Notes under the pieces: model-generated
The model's database searches: none
Told to the model about the DNA's origin: nothing
Seen by the model: the letters and a program-made list of their open reading frames with translations, nothing else
Assembly (NCBI RefSeq): GCF_003324165.1
Contig: NW_025407831.1
Location: 248,001-312,000, forward strand
Length of the DNA stretch: 64,000 nt
Direction of reading: 5' to 3'
From: Naegleria lovaniensis
Taxonomy: Eukaryota; Heterolobosea; Eutetramitea; Acrasida; Naegleriidae
Made by a program: the position numbers and the translations under genes
Shown here: piece after piece, positions 34,578 through 47,796 of the stretch
Layout: each line of letters opens with the position of its first letter
Position numbering within the stretch: position 1 is the first letter of the stretch

Positions 34578-36847
34578 TCAAAACACAATAAGGCAAATCA
34601 TCAACACAATGAAACTCACAACAGAAGAGGATAATGCTACATGCATCACATCAATAGCAGAATTCTTAACTTGATTCTCTTCTAGTAGGTTGACCCTATT
34701 GGATAGACCACTCGTCGAAGAGGGTTGAACAATAAATGTCTGAAACGATACATCCATGGAATTGAGTGGAAGTTGAGCTCTTGTTTGCACTGAATTCCGT
34801 GTACTCGTTGATGACTGAACCAAATCATAAAGAATCTGCAGAGAAGGGTCATAGGATTGTCCTTGACCTGGAAGAGAATCAAAAGCCTTTACCGTACTCT
34901 CAATATGGAGAAAACATTTACGGGAAGGATTTGAGGCGGTAATCGTTGAACCTCCTCCAGCATTACTTAATGAAGCTAATTTGAACGATAGTCCATAATT
35001 GTTATTATTACCAAAGCCTCCAATCGATGTAGCATTGTAATATTTGACATCCAAGAGTGGATCACTCAATACATTTCCATCTTGAATTAATCGAACTTGA
35101 TAATACATGGTTGAGGGATCGTAGATGGTACAACCAAGTTGTGGAAGTGTTGTGGAAGATGGATTATAGGGTGGCATGGTACCATCCAATGTCTTGATAC
35201 AACACATGTATGCATTATATGGAATGAGTAATTGATTGTATCCAATGGAAAGAGACGAGTCAATAAGAGATACTTTGGCATAGAGACGATCACTGTCTTT
35301 GAAGAGAGTATTGTAGAGAGGTATTGATGTAGACTCTGTTGTCATTGAGGTAGAGCTCTCTGCTGTTGCAATAGTAGTCATGGTCGCTGAGGTAGTAGTA
35401 GTAGTAGTCATGGTCGCTGAGGTAGTAGTAGTAGTAGTCATGGTCGTCGTTGGGATAGAATTACTCATACGTGTTGTTCCCAAAGACCCACTTGAATCTA
35501 AAAGAGTCGCTCGACTTGCAGGTAGAATACTCTTATCATCAATAAATAAACCAATCATAGTCTTACTATCCATCATTGGAACACCACTGTTCAATGAAGA
35601 AGAGCCATAAGGTATTTGATATTGGAAATTGAGAGTATAGAGAAGTGAGTTTGTGTTGCCATACAATGCATAAGTTCCATTGAATGCTGCAGCAGAAGAT
35701 GCTACTGAATCGACAGATTCAAAGGTCAAGCGATAAATTCGTTTCCTCTGTGCGGCAGAATTGAATGGAATCTTTTCAAATTTGGTAGTTTTGAATTGAG
35801 GTTTCGTGTCACGATTATTCTCACTGCTTCTCACTCACAAGAATCCATATCATTGGGCCATTCAAATTCACACATCACTTGTAGCTTTTCCTTTTCATTG
35901 GTACAAACATTAATGATGGTCAATGAGGTTGAACCCACACATGATACACTCAATCCAACATGAAGAATGAAATTTCTTTTAAAGGAAACTGTATAGCATT
36001 GAGAAACATCTTGATTCGTGACGAACATGTAGGTCATATAAATAGTGTTATAGAAGGATTGAAGAGCACCATTGGTCATGGCAGATTCTGTTGAAGATTG
36101 TTTAATAAAATCATTCAACGGTATTGAAGATTGATAGATTTGATAATAATCTGCATCTTGATATAATTTAAAGTTATTTTTGAGAATGTTCTGATTGGTG
36201 CAAACATATCCATCCATATTCGAAGAGGAATATGAAAGTCCAAGATTATAGTATGCCCGTTGTTGAGTCTCTAGATTTTTCTTATACATTCGAATCTGTA
36301 GAATAATTTGACCATTTTTGTATTCATGTTGAATGAGAGGAGTGGGTGCACCAAATGCATTCTTTCTAAACATGGTAAATTGTACATCCATGGTTAAGGT
36401 TGATTTTGTTGTTGTTGCACTGGTTGTATCATAATATAAGAGTTGAATCAGAGGTTTCTCTTGATCTGCTTGATGCACAAATTGAATCAAACCTTGTTCA
36501 ATGTCTTTTTGACGGAATTGAGAAAGTTCACTGGTGGAGGATTGATTTCTTCTAAAGTATCCATTTTCAACATGCATGACTTGATATTGAATATTGGGAT
36601 TGATTTGTTGATTGTTATTATTTGTAAAAATAGCTAAATTCTGTTGAGAGAGAGTGATGGCTTCTCCATTGTATATTTTGAGAGTGGCACGATAGTTTTG
36701 AGCGAGAACTATATTTAATAGCAGCAATCCATAGACCATTAAGGAGAGATGATATATTCTGGGCCATGAAGAGAGGTATGAATATCGACGTCTTGTCAAT
36801 GATGAAAAGGAACAATATCTAGGAGACACCATGTTGTTCCTAATCAT
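34578..36847 (-). CDS. Putative type I surface protein split by one frame change
   Basis: Two adjoining open frames, 36847-35831 and 35834-34578, read as one protein of about 750 residues. The first opens with a basic region and a hydrophobic signal (LSLMVYGLLLLNIVLAQ) at about residues 30-46. The second ends in a membrane helix at the very C-terminus (ALSSSVVSFIVLMICLIVF), as in type I or GPI-anchored surface proteins. Between them are Asn/Gln/Thr-rich loops and scattered Cys. The joint at 35831-35834 is a -1 step with stop TGA overlapping GTG. It matches the pattern of probable one-base losses elsewhere in the window, but two separate genes cannot be excluded. A start at the next Met (MVSPRYC, 36832) is equally possible. 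No family was recognised. Confidence 0.55.
35374..35446 (-). repeat. Short tandem repeat coding Ser-Ala-Thr-Met-Thr-Thr
   Basis: A unit of about 30 bp (GTCATGGTCGCTGAGGTAGT plus AGT runs) is repeated twice, with partial copies on either side, inside the surface-protein gene. On the coding strand it gives SATMTTTTTT blocks. It looks like an expanded mucin-like Thr spacer. Confidence 0.6.
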
Positions 36848-37065
36848 GAAGTATTATTGTTGTGCTTGTGGTACGTACTCTGCCTTGAAAAATGTTTTAA
36901 AAACGGTTGTTGGTTGGTTGGTTGTAACGAGTGTGAGGAGTGTGATTGGTCAACAAGCACACACACTATGGTTCGATGAAAGAAAGGATCAAAAATTTTT
37001 TGGAGAGTTCTCAAAGAAGTGACTATACTGTATCATAACACTTCGAGATGGAATTCGATCAGCAC

Positions 37066-40000
37066 TCATTCCTTATATGGACATCTACTCTTGAAGATCA
37101 TTATTCCACAAATACCAAACCTATCACAAACAACACCATACACTTGTCTCAGTGTTTCACCAATTGTAAATAATTGACCTAAAACAGAAAAATCCAATAC
37201 ACGTGTAGATCTATAAAAATTAATAGATACGACATTTCCAATTTGAGATATTTTCACTTTGCAATTCAACATGTTGTAATCATATTCATGATAACTGGAA
37301 CCAATGAATTGAAAAAGGCTATTTCTGTTGTTGTTGTTGTTGTTTTGTTTCTTGTTCTCTTTCACGGCTTGTTCAATCTTAACATGTCCATAATTGGATA
37401 TCAAATGATCCAAATCAGAGAGAGATTCATGAGGATTGATCGAGTGGTTGAATGTTTCGTTGTTGCGAATGGTAATAGGATCCTTATGGATGTGTGGATG
37501 ATCATCATATGAGTGATCAGATTCATTCATGGAATGATTCATGATACCCATTCGATAAACATCATCATCATAAGGATTCAATCTTGGATGGTTCAAACAT
37601 GTTTGATCATCATTATGATGCATCATGATGGTAGTGTCCATATTCTTTGACTTGTTTGAAGACTTGTACCATCCATTGCTTAAAAGAGCAGAGTGATCAT
37701 CCTCTCTTTGATCATTTCTCTTACTTGAATTTGTTGTTGTTGATGGTTCATAGAGTGTATCAATATGAGCGATATAGGTCATCATCTTGTAATGACGAGG
37801 ACCATCATCATCATGACTCTTCTTAATATCTAGAGAATATGTAGTCTCAAAAAATGCTTCAAAAGAATGACTATAATATTTTAAAAGAGCAGTCCATTCA
37901 CCTTCCAAAGAAATGATATCATGCAGTGGAGTGTTGCTGCTAATGGATGATGGTGTTGCTGCTAATGGAATTAGTGGTACTGAGGATGAAGATGTTAGTA
38001 GTAGTTGTAGTAGTAATGGTGGTGGTGAAGATGAGGATGAGGATGAATTCGTGGTACCATGGTAGTTCGTGTTAGAACTTGTGTGATAATGATGATGATT
38101 GAGGACTGCATGATATTGTTGTGGTATGATGATATTCATTGATGGTATCATGATCCTTTTAAATGAACCATCGACTTGAGAAGAAATATATTGAATGGCA
38201 TTGGTATCATGATTCATTCGAATTAAATAAGTTTCCATATTCTTCCAATGAAATGTAAATACACATTGTCCATAAGTGACTATATAATAATTACAATCTC
38301 TATTGTAGTAAATTCCAAATAATTCACTTAATGATTGATAACTAGGATTGTGAATTGTAAATTTATCCAAATTTGTAATCTTCCTAAAATAGTAATATTT
38401 AGCACTCATTTCATGATCAATCAATGATAATAATTTGTTTTGAATCTGTCGTTGTTTCTCTCCAATGGAATAGGTCATTTGAATAAACTCTTTCAAAGAT
38501 TGATGCTCACAATCCATACAATGTAAATATTCTCTATAATAAGAGTCTTGAAAGATATGAGAAAATAAATAAAGAGGAGATGCATGTTGTGCCCACGTTT
38601 GCCATCTTGGAGATCCTGTATACTGTAGTAACCACATGTCGTCGTCGTCGTCATGTTGAGACATTTCATCATTCGTTGTTCCATGATCATGTGGATCGAA
38701 TGGAGCATTAGCCATAATGGTATTGGTGGGTGTTCTTGGTGTGGTTGAAATAGTTGTGCCATGATTGGCAAAAGTATTACCATGAAGAGTGCTACTACTA
38801 CTACTAGTACCACCAGTATGACTATTAGTATAACCACCACCACGTGCACTATTTGCACCACCACTTCTAGGTGTGGTAGGTGTGGATGGATTGGATGAAT
38901 TTGAAGAAGAGAGAGTATTATTAGAAGATGATTTTTGTAATGCAGCTGACGATGGTAATGTTGAACATGTAGTAGATTCCAATGTCGTGTGATGAATCAT
39001 CACATGTTGTTCATCATCTTCATGGTTACCAGAGAGTACAGGAGTGGTTGGTGGTGTATTGGGAGTGGTAGTGACAATAATTCTTGGACTAGTAATCCTA
39101 GTAGTAGTAGTAGTGTAGTAGTAGTGGTCATGCCATAGGAACAAGGGTTGTTGTTGTTGTTAGTGGTGGTCATCATGACAAGATGGTTTGTAGAATGATG
39201 AATGTTCTTGTTACTGTTGTTACTGTTGCTGTTGCTGTTGTTGTTGTTGTTGTTACTGCTCTGAGTGCTCGATGATATCACCTCATGTTCGATTAATTTT
39301 GAAATGACCATTGATAAACTTGTCTTTTCATATTTCTGTTTCAATATCATGTATTTAAATTGTTGATAGGTGTGATGAGGTGAGGATGTATCAATTTCAC
39401 TCACTGGAATGTAATGTATTAAATATTGATATAATAAATAAGGATGTCTAGTGATGGCATGGAAATATTTACATGAATATTTGAGTGAGGATAGAGTGTT
39501 GTTGGTATAATGAGAAGTGATGGTCGTTGTGATCGATTGTGTACATTCTAAAGAAGAACAAGAATTCTCTCTATTTTCACACTTCTTCTTCTTCTTTCCA
39601 ATATCAGTAAAATCAATAAAAGTAAAAATATAGAGCCAATGAGAAAGTGTCAAATCTAAAAATGTATAATTATTTTGAATATGAGAAATGATCACTGATC
39701 GATCCATAGTTTGTACAGTTTCTAAAATTCCTTGATGATTCTTGCTTCCAGTGTTATTATTATTATTCTTAAATAATGAAATTATAATTGATTTAAATTG
39801 TAAACATCTATAATATTGTAATATTTGTGTTAATAATTTGGAGTCTTGAATATTCTTTGGAATGTAAATGAGAGAATTTGTACTATGATTTGAATGTTGA
39901 GAAGATGCTCTTGGAGTGAATAAAAAAGATAATGTCCTTCTTCTGGATAATACTCCATCATCACTGTTAGAGGTAGAATTTGGAGGAGTATTATTATTAT

Positions 40001-41859
40001 TATTACTACTACTACTATGATGATTATTATTACTACTATACTACTACTATGATGATTATTATTACTATGAGCTTGACTGCTACTTGCTCTTCTTGAAAAT
40101 AAATTCGCAAGTCGTGGTGTAGAAACAGTACTAGTCGTCGTCGTCGTCGTCGTAGTGGTTCCTGCACTACTTTCAGATTTTCTTGGAGTGATGATCGATG
40201 GTACTTGTATGGTGGACGACATGGATGATTCCAATGCACTGTCACTTTTAATGACAGGTAATGTGGGTTGAGATGATGATGGCTGAACACTTGATGTAAC
40301 AAGTAAGGATGAAGGTTCAGTTTGATTAAAATCATCTAAAAGATCATCCAATGAAATAATGTCATCGTCATTGAATTGTGAAGAAGAGGGAGTATGAGCA
40401 GCTGTGATGATTGGTGTCGACATGTTAGGAGTATTCATTGTTGTTGATGTTGTTGTGTTGATGTTGATATAGTAGTAGTAGTAGTCGTATGATTCGTAGT
40501 GGTCATCCTTGGTGATTGGAGTGATGGAGTGAGGAGTGGTGGTGGTGGTGGTGTGGAATGCTTTTTTCGAATGATAAAACTTTTCAATCTTCGATTCAAT
40601 GAGAGATTGTGGATATTCGTATGATGATGATGATTGTTATGACTCGTCGTCGAATGATGACTACTACTACTACTAATTGTATTATCCTCACTCATCATAT
40701 TACTACTACTACTACTACTCATATTACTATCACCACTAGCACCACCACCACCACTACTACTACGACTCTCACATCTAGTCACACTCATGAAATGAGAATT
40801 CAAAGGTTTTTTCCTTCTCTTGTGCATGGTTGAAGAAACCATCATTGTGATGGATCGATAAGTTAAACATTCCAATAAACAATTCACTAAATGAACTCCA
40901 CACATGTATTCATTTTCAATAAATTTCAATAATTCATCTTGATTTGAAAATTTAAATTTCCTTAATATTTGCATTAAATGATCATGATCCCAATCGAATA
41001 TCGATAATTGATTGTAGGGAAGATCTAATTGATGAGAGTGATGCCATGAAGATGATAGGAGAGTGGATGAAGAAGTTACATATGAAGGAGATGATGATGA
41101 TGACACATGAGGAGTGGTTGTTGTTGTAGTTGTTGTACTACTACTACTTCTACTACTCGTTGGTAATGAAGAGGATGCTGCTGTTGTGGTGGAGACGATC
41201 ACTCGACTGGTTGTTGAGCAATAATCCCGAAGAAAAAGTATCGAGTTATGACTGGCTTGTTGAGAGGATTTGTTTTTTCCGAAACGTGACGTCAGGAGTG
41301 CCAGTCGTTGTTGGTGTGATGTTGGTGGTGGTGGTTGAAGTGAGTGGTATCCATCATCTTTTGAATCATATTGTGAGGAGTAGTGGTGATGGTTGTTGTG
41401 AAGGATGGGATGGGTAGGAAGAGGACTGGTTGTTGTTGTTGATTGATTCTTCTTCTTCAAAGTGGGTGTATGCATGAGATTTAGAATGTCACCATCACCA
41501 TCACCACTACTACTAGTAGTACCATCTTCTCCATTTTGAAAAGAGGATTGAGATGATGATGACACCAATAATTCAAATCCTTTCAGAGGAGGAACAAGGG
41601 GTGATGATGAAATTGGTTTTTTGTTGTGAGATGACATGTCTTGTTGATGACCCATCGTAACAGTGCTATTCATCATGATGTGTGTTGTTGTATTGGCAAG
41701 CACATTGGGAGTACGATCTTCATGTGATGCAGAAGTGTCAATGATGACTGTTCCGTCAATAACAGTATTGTTATTGCTATTCGTGTGATTGGTGGTCATT
41801 CCCTTCGTGACAGCCTCTTCCGTATTCGAGTGGGAAAGTCTCCGGAGAAGTTTAAACAT
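37066..41859 (-). CDS. Very low-complexity protein with F-box-like and SAM-like segments
   Basis: Coding segments 41859-40435, 40438-~40030, ~40020-39000 and 39144-37066 follow one another and read as one protein near 1,600 residues if three -1 steps are allowed. Each step lies in CAA, AAT/AGT or ACT repeats. The start chosen is MFKLLRRLSHSN at 41859. Near 40990-40850 a SAM-like pattern is seen (IFDWDHDHLMQILRKF, FIENEYMCGVHLVNCLLECL). Near 39660-39430 an F-box-like pattern follows (LTLSHWLYIFTFIDFTDIG, LKYSCKYFHAITRHPYLL). The C-terminal part has ordered segments (EFIQMTYSIGEKQRQIQ, QCVFTFHWKNMETYLIRMN, TIGETLRQVYGVVCDRFG) that I do not recognise. Much of the rest is Ser/Asn/Thr/His. Two or three separate genes remain possible. 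Confidence 0.45.
40017..40075 (-). repeat. Imperfect duplicated AAT/AGT repeat block
   Basis: The block ACTACTACTATGATGATTAT followed by TATTACTA occurs twice in near-perfect tandem. The frame of the surrounding gene changes right here, so slippage, real or in sequencing, is the likely cause. Confidence 0.6.
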
Positions 41860-42328
41860 TTTTTGTGTGTGAGAGGTTTCGACGAAATAAACTATGGAGA
41901 CTAATTGACGAAGGGATGGAAAATTTGCCACAAGATTAGGTTTTGAGACAATGCCAAGTTGTGAGAATTACAGTGAATAATTCTACATCAATTCTTGTAG
42001 AGATGAGAGAAGGGAGAGACCGTCAAGCGGTAGGTCAACAATTTGTCTCTCCATCATTTCGTATTTATTAGGCACGAAACCGAGACATATTAAGCAAAAC
42101 TTATTAAAAAAAAATCACTAACCCCACCTCGTTAATTTTGCTCTCTTTCAGGCTCATCATAATTGCCATTTCTTTCGGAAACTTTTGAGCCCTTGTTGAG
42201 GGCATTGATTGATCCGTACAGTGTTCGCTCAAAATTATCTCGCATATTTGTACCCTACATGTACCACGATTTTCTTCCGTTTTTCAAAGTTTGAATCAGT
42301 ACTTCGCATTAGTACATTCATTTTAGAA
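41860..42328. other. Intergenic stretch with a hairpin
   Basis: About 470 bp between divergent start codons. The one structured element is a perfect 8-bp inverted repeat, GGAGAGAC (42013-42020) and GTCTCTCC (42045-42052), with a 24-nt loop. No tRNA or known RNA fold was recognised. The rest probably holds promoters. Confidence 0.45.
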
Positions 42329-43579
42329 ATGACTCTTCTGAATTCATCCACGATAACAACATCACCCAACAATACGTCTGTTTTGACAACACCAAAGGCT
42401 CCTAATAATAATGGTTCTACCTTCTCCTCTTCGTTTCTTTCAACACCCAATAGATCGCAAACTAAGGGTCTTTCTTCCCTGTATCCCAATATTTCGGACC
42501 TACCTAGAGATCTCTCAAAGCCCATAGAATAGCTTTGAGTCCTATCAAAAGTCCTCCGAACTCAAAACTGTATACCTCAAACTCATCTTTCAATTCGTCC
42601 ATAGACGCTCCTTCTTCTCCCAGCATGACTGCTGCTCTGAGTCAGACCAAAAGTGCAAAAAAGCAAATCGAGCAAGAGTATAACTTACTCCTAAATAGAA
42701 TTAAATATTTAGAGGAAGAAGAGAGAAGGTCAAGAGCAAAACTTCATCAGTATGACTACATCACTCAAAAACAAGAGGAAACAAAAAGACTCAAACAAAA
42801 CACAAACAACCTCTTTTTGAAAAAAAAGGAGCTTCAACTAAGGGATATTGAGGGAAAATCTCAAATTGTATCTTCTATCAAGGTAAGTCTTTGGGAAGTA
42901 AATCTTTATGGTCAACTTCAACCCAATTTAGGATGGCCATTTATATGCCAAAGAGAAAATCAAAAGCTTTGAGGAGTCAAAAAAATTAGAGAATTTAGAA
43001 TTTAAAAAAAAGCTTGAATTATTTAAAGACATCCACAAGGATCAACAAAAGAAATTAGTAAAATATAATGCAATAAGAAGAAATGAAATTAAACAATTAA
43101 GCGAAAAGATGAAAGAAGAAAATAGAATTAAAAGAGAGGAAATTGCAAAACAAAAACAAATTGAAAGACAGCAAGCTCGAAACAAAAACGAAAGCATGTA
43201 TCACGAGAGACTCAAGCAAATCCAATCAGAAAAAGAAAAACAAGTTCAGATGATAAAATCACAAAGAATTAGCCTTGATGAGGTCCAACAATATCGAATC
43301 TCTCAATCTCATGACGTAGTCATGCAGTATGCAGTTAGAGAAATTGAAAAAGAGCATGAAACTGCACTTCAATTAGAAAAATCAATTGAACACCTGAAAA
43401 AGAGAGAAGCAGAGGCTAAAAGAAGATTGGATGAAGTGGAAAGAAAATTGCAATCGAGTCCGGCATCGCCTTCCAATGGCCACAGGGACGGGAAGATTAA
43501 CAATTTTTCACTCCTTCTCGATCGTTCGCCCAGATCAAAAAGAGCGAGAGCTTTTGCACGTTCTCCATCAGGAAGATAA
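42329..43579 (+). CDS. Coiled-coil protein, unknown
   Basis: Start at 42329 (MTLLNSSTITT). The N-terminal ~100 residues are Ser/Pro/Asn-rich with many SP and TP sites. A -1 change near 42510-42530 is needed to pass from DLPRDLSK into LSPIKSPPNS. From about residue 110 onward the protein is an almost continuous coiled coil rich in Lys/Glu/Gln (KKQIEQEYNLLLNRIKYLEE, EIAKQKQIERQQARNK). A clean 49-bp intron lies at 42883-42931 (GTAAGT...TTTAG), joining SSIK to DGHLYAKEK. The tail is basic with SP motifs (LLLDRSPRSKRARAF). No family recognised; a structural or cytoskeletal role is only a guess. It ends 30 bp before the next gene. Confidence 0.7.
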
Positions 43580-43609
43580 TAAATTTTTTTCAAGTTTCAA
43601 AAGGAAAAA

Positions 43610-46456
43610 ATGATTACCAATCCCTCTTCGTCATCCTCTTTGCATTCATCATCGGAGACAGGTGAGAGCGAACCATCATCTTCGACACTAACAAGAAAAC
43701 ACATCATGCATCATCATCGTGAAGTTGAAGAATCTACTAGTACCAATTTAGACTTGTTGGATATTGAAGTGGTTGATGATGAAACTGGAAAAGTTTTGGA
43801 AAAAGAAGAAGAATCCGTTGCCGAATTAATTCATGACGACAATGAACCGCAAGCTAATGGTGAAAACGAAGAAAAGATTGATGGAGATTTGATAGTAGGT
43901 GCTGTTGATGACGAAGAAGAAGAATCTTCTGCTCCGAAGGCTATTAAAGAGAATTTCGATAAGCTGAATGAGTTACTCCAAAAGACTGAAACCTATTCTC
44001 GTTTTATTCACGAACATGTGGTAGGTGTATTGCCCAATGAAGAAGAAGCAAGTGAAGACGAAGAAGAAGCAGATGGTGAACCCACCATCGACTCGGACGA
44101 AAATGGAAAGAGAAAACGACGTGGAAGAAAATCAACCACCACTGATGAATCAGCTCAAAAAAAATTGAAAAGCGTATTTAGCAAATCGAAATCCCTCCAA
44201 ACAGCCAATCAAACTATTCTCAAGTATGAACAACCCAAGTATTTAACTGGAACCACTCTTAGAGACTATCAATTGATGGGTGTAAATTGGCTTATTAGTT
44301 TGTATGAAAATGGTGTGAATGGAATATTAGCAGAGTAAGTTGAACATACATTTCGCATGATCATTCGTGTTGTTATTACTATCATGGATGTGCCTATACT
44401 TTTATTCAGTGAAATGGGTTTAGGAAAGGTATGTAAACCAACTTGTGTGTTCAAATTTTTACAAAAAAATGACTTGTTAATCAAAATTGATAGACCATTC
44501 AAACGATTGGATTGTTTTGTCATCTCTATGAAAAGGGTGTTAAAGGTCCATTTCTAGTGGTTGCACCTCTCTCCACGGTATCGAATTGGGTGAATGAAAT
44601 TGATAAATGGGCACCTGATCTTGGTTGTGTTCTTTATCATGGAAATAAGGATGATCGTGCCATGATTCGATCTAAAAGTTTTAAAAAAGTGAAAAAGGGT
44701 CAAATTTCTGTTGGTAAGTATATGAATTTGAAAATATTGAAAATATGTGTGTGTGCGTGTTTACATATATCCCATGATCCAACACATCTCAGTGGTTTCA
44801 AGTTATGAAATTGTCATGCGTGATAAGAAATTTCTCGCTAACAAATTCAATTGGAAATATATTGTAGTCGATGAAGCACACCGTTTGAAAAACTTTAATT
44901 GTCGATTAACCAGAGAGTTAAAACAATACAATAGTGAGAATCGTTTACTTTTGACAGGTACTCCTCTCCAAAACAATCTCTCAGAGTTGTGGTCCTTGTT
45001 AAACTTTTTATTACCTTCCATTTTTGATGATCTTTCAGCATTTAACAAGTGGTTTGATTTTACCAAGAATCAAGGTAATACTAAGAATGAATATATTGCA
45101 AATGAAAAGACTCAACTCATCTCTAAACTTCATAATATTTTACGTCCATTCCTATTGAGAAGATTGAAGAGTGATGTTGATATTGGAATTCCAAAGAAGA
45201 GAGAATTTCTCGTTTATGCGCGTATGACTTCAATGCAACGCGAGTATTATGAAGCGGTCAAGAAGAAGGATTTGGCGCCAATTTTTCAAGACGAACAGAC
45301 CAGGAAGGCTTCAACGAGTAATTTATTGAATATTCTCATGCAATTGAGAAAGATTTGTAATCATCCATTTCTAATTAGGTGAGTATTGATAATGATGGTA
45401 TCATGGTGTGTATGAGTATGATAATAATTCCTCAATCTGTGATCATTGTTATGATTCATCCAATTCATTATTGATCATGATGCATCATTTTGACTCTGTT
45501 AGAGAATTTGAATCACGCTCCAATGAATCTGAACGTGCATCCAATACGAGATTCCTCAAAGAAAGTGTTCAAAATTGTGGTAAATTTTCTCTCTTGGTGA
45601 GAATGTTAGAAAATTTAAAGAAAAATGGACACAAAGTACTTGTCTTTTCATTAATGACTCGATTTCTCGATGTAAGTGTTCAAGTATTTGATGATTGACA
45701 TATGTACATATTGTATGACTTTTTGATAGGTACTTGAAGATTACATTGAATGTAGAGGAGATATGAAATATTGTAGAATTGATGGATCTATTGCACAGAC
45801 TGAACGTGAACAAAAGATTAAGGAATTTAATGAAAATGATGATGTGTTTATGTTTTTATTATCCACAAGAGCTGGAGGGTTGGGTATTAATTTGGTAAGT
45901 TGTTCTTTGAGCACGCATCATGATGGATCAATCATGCTATTTTCATTGGAACACGTACGACTATTTTCATTGGAATACTTTTGATTGTGGTCAATATTAT
46001 TTTCTCTAATAGACTGCTGCTGATACAGTCATTATTTATGACAGCGATTGGAATCCTCAAATAGATTTACAAGCTCAAGATCGTTGTCATAGAATTGGAC
46101 AAACAAGAAATGTGAGAATATTCAGATTACTTACTTTGGATACTGTAGAGAAGAAAGTATTGCAAACTGCAACTAAAAAACTTAAATTAGAGAGATTGAT
46201 TATTCATAAGGGTAATTTTAAAGGAAATCAACACCACCAACAGAACAAAATAACCATTACCGCTCAGAATTTATTGGAGATTTTATCGGATGGTGACCAG
46301 AATAAGGAAACCAAGAGCGGCTCGAGTCGTGACGATGAAGAAATTGACGATGAAACTTTGGATCGTCTCATCAATGAAAGAGATGACACTTCTACATTAC
46401 CTGCCTCAGGAGTTGGATATGAAGAAGCTCATTTGTTTGAAGAACAATATCATTAA
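43610..46456 (+). CDS. SNF2-family chromatin remodeller, LSH/HELLS/DDM1 type
   Basis: Nuclear ATPase that slides nucleosomes; LSH/DDM1 proteins maintain cytosine methylation in animals and plants. The start at 43610 is followed by an acidic N-terminus and [10 protein letters not shown], an LSH-like lead-in. All helicase motifs are present: DEMGLGKTIQTI (Walker A, formed by splicing), [41 protein letters not shown] and DRCHRIGQT. The end [16 protein letters not shown] matches LSH rather than ISWI. Introns at 44335-44409, 44429-44493, 44714-44792, 45379-45502, 45672-45729 and 45895-46012 all have good GT-AG ends and restore the frame with no frame break. Sub-family placement rests on the flanks and absence of SANT/SLIDE and chromo domains. 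Confidence 0.9.
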
Positions 46457-47596
46457 AGCGTACACTGTTAGCTCTTTCAGTTATTCGAGAGAATGTCAAC
46501 GATCGCCCAATGTCAGAAAATTGATTCAATGTTTTGGAATACCGTATGGCAACATTGAAAAAACTTGACTTCTCAACTTTTATGCAACCAAATTGTCATT
46601 TGGAGTATTGTAACATGGAGTCGAACACTTGTGGATCCTAATTCTGTTCAAAGAGCTTTGATTATTAGTTTTCGAAGGCTTCTAATGAAAGAAGTCTTAG
46701 CGTTGGCTGTTTATTTTTTAGCCGATGCGAAGTTTCTACGCTCTTTAATATAATTAACCACAACTACACCTCCCATTATGTTTTGAATTCATAAGGTTGT
46801 TGGTCGACACTCCATCTCCAAAGAAGTGACACGTCCTGAGAGGAGACAGCAACCAACTCATCGGTATTAAACCATTATTGTTTAACGTCACATAACATTT
46901 TGTTTCTCACTATGTTTTCAAAAAATATCCGGTAGATTCGCACATGATTTCGTCATTAAGGAGATAGAAACTCATGATTGTTGTTAGCAATAACTATTTG
47001 AAGTTTCAACACGAAAATTATTAACCTTTACACATTATAACGGTAGATCACAATAATCAAGTAATGTAGAAGGGAGTAAAAGAAATAAATGTGCAACTAT
47101 AACGTATTCATTGCGGAAGAACTATATAATAGTAAAGTGACATAATAACTTAGTCATTTCGCGATATGTACTATTTCAGATAGATGAAAGATAGCAATAA
47201 GCCATGGTATTAATGGTTCGTGTAGATATGGGTTTGATTAATCTAAAATGACTGTATCATTCAGTTTCTTAGTAAAATAATATTCACCGATTTCATCATG
47301 ATTCACTTTTTGGTAACGACCTATTGCATAACTCTTAATCGTTCAGTGGAGTGTAGTTTACAAATTTACCATTGCAAGTAGAAAATGGTAAATGTATCAT
47401 ATTTACACAGCTATTAACAGTTAACAAAAGTTTAATGTGTACCAACCAACTTGTTACTATGCCCAAGAAGTATGTTGGAGTGTCAGTCAACATCCTGTGG
47501 TGTTCAGCTTCTGGTTACTGTATACACTTGTCTTTGACGATATTCACATGCTTTGAGGAAAACCCTGCATGACAGTAACTATACAGACGGAACTGT
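46457..47596. other. Long intergenic stretch, nothing recognised
   Basis: About 1.1 kb, AT-rich, without a credible gene. Open frames here are short and lack any motif. It is the longest plain spacer in the window. It ends in the truncated Rho copy, so it may contain other decayed duplicated DNA that I cannot recognise. Confidence 0.4.
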
Positions 47597-47727
47597 AATA
47601 CAGGATAAATATATTAGCTCCTGAGTAAATGTGTGGGCGAATCTTGTCATAATGACCTGCTGTATCAATAATTGTCACGGCCCAGGTTCTGCTATCCACT
47701 GGTGCAAATTGTCAAATATTGTTGGTA
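47597..47727 (-). pseudogene. Truncated copy of the Rho GTPase exon 4
   Basis: The minus strand closely matches part of exon 4 of the F-box/Rho gene (5860-6015), from PTIFDN through TWAVTIIDTAG and YDKIRP to ANIFIL. Runs of 20 or more identical bases are visible, for example GGGCGAATCTTGTCATAAT and the block around TGTATCAATAATTGTCACGG. Relative to the parent it lacks about 18 bp after FDN and 9 bp after DTAG (losing Ser-Glu-Asp), and it has no P-loop, no NKxD region and no CAAX end. It is a fragment rather than a gene. It lies 70 bp upstream of the LMW-PTP start on the opposite strand. Confidence 0.85.
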
Positions 47728-47796
47728 AGTAGAAGAGGTAATAGTTCTGGTTTAATAGGGGAGCAAGGAAACCAAGCTGGTTCTCCAAACAAAAAA

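Noticed and set aside
46565-46753. Short frame after the LSH gene as an extra gene or exon
   Set aside because: The LSH protein ends naturally at 46456, and this frame has no motif.
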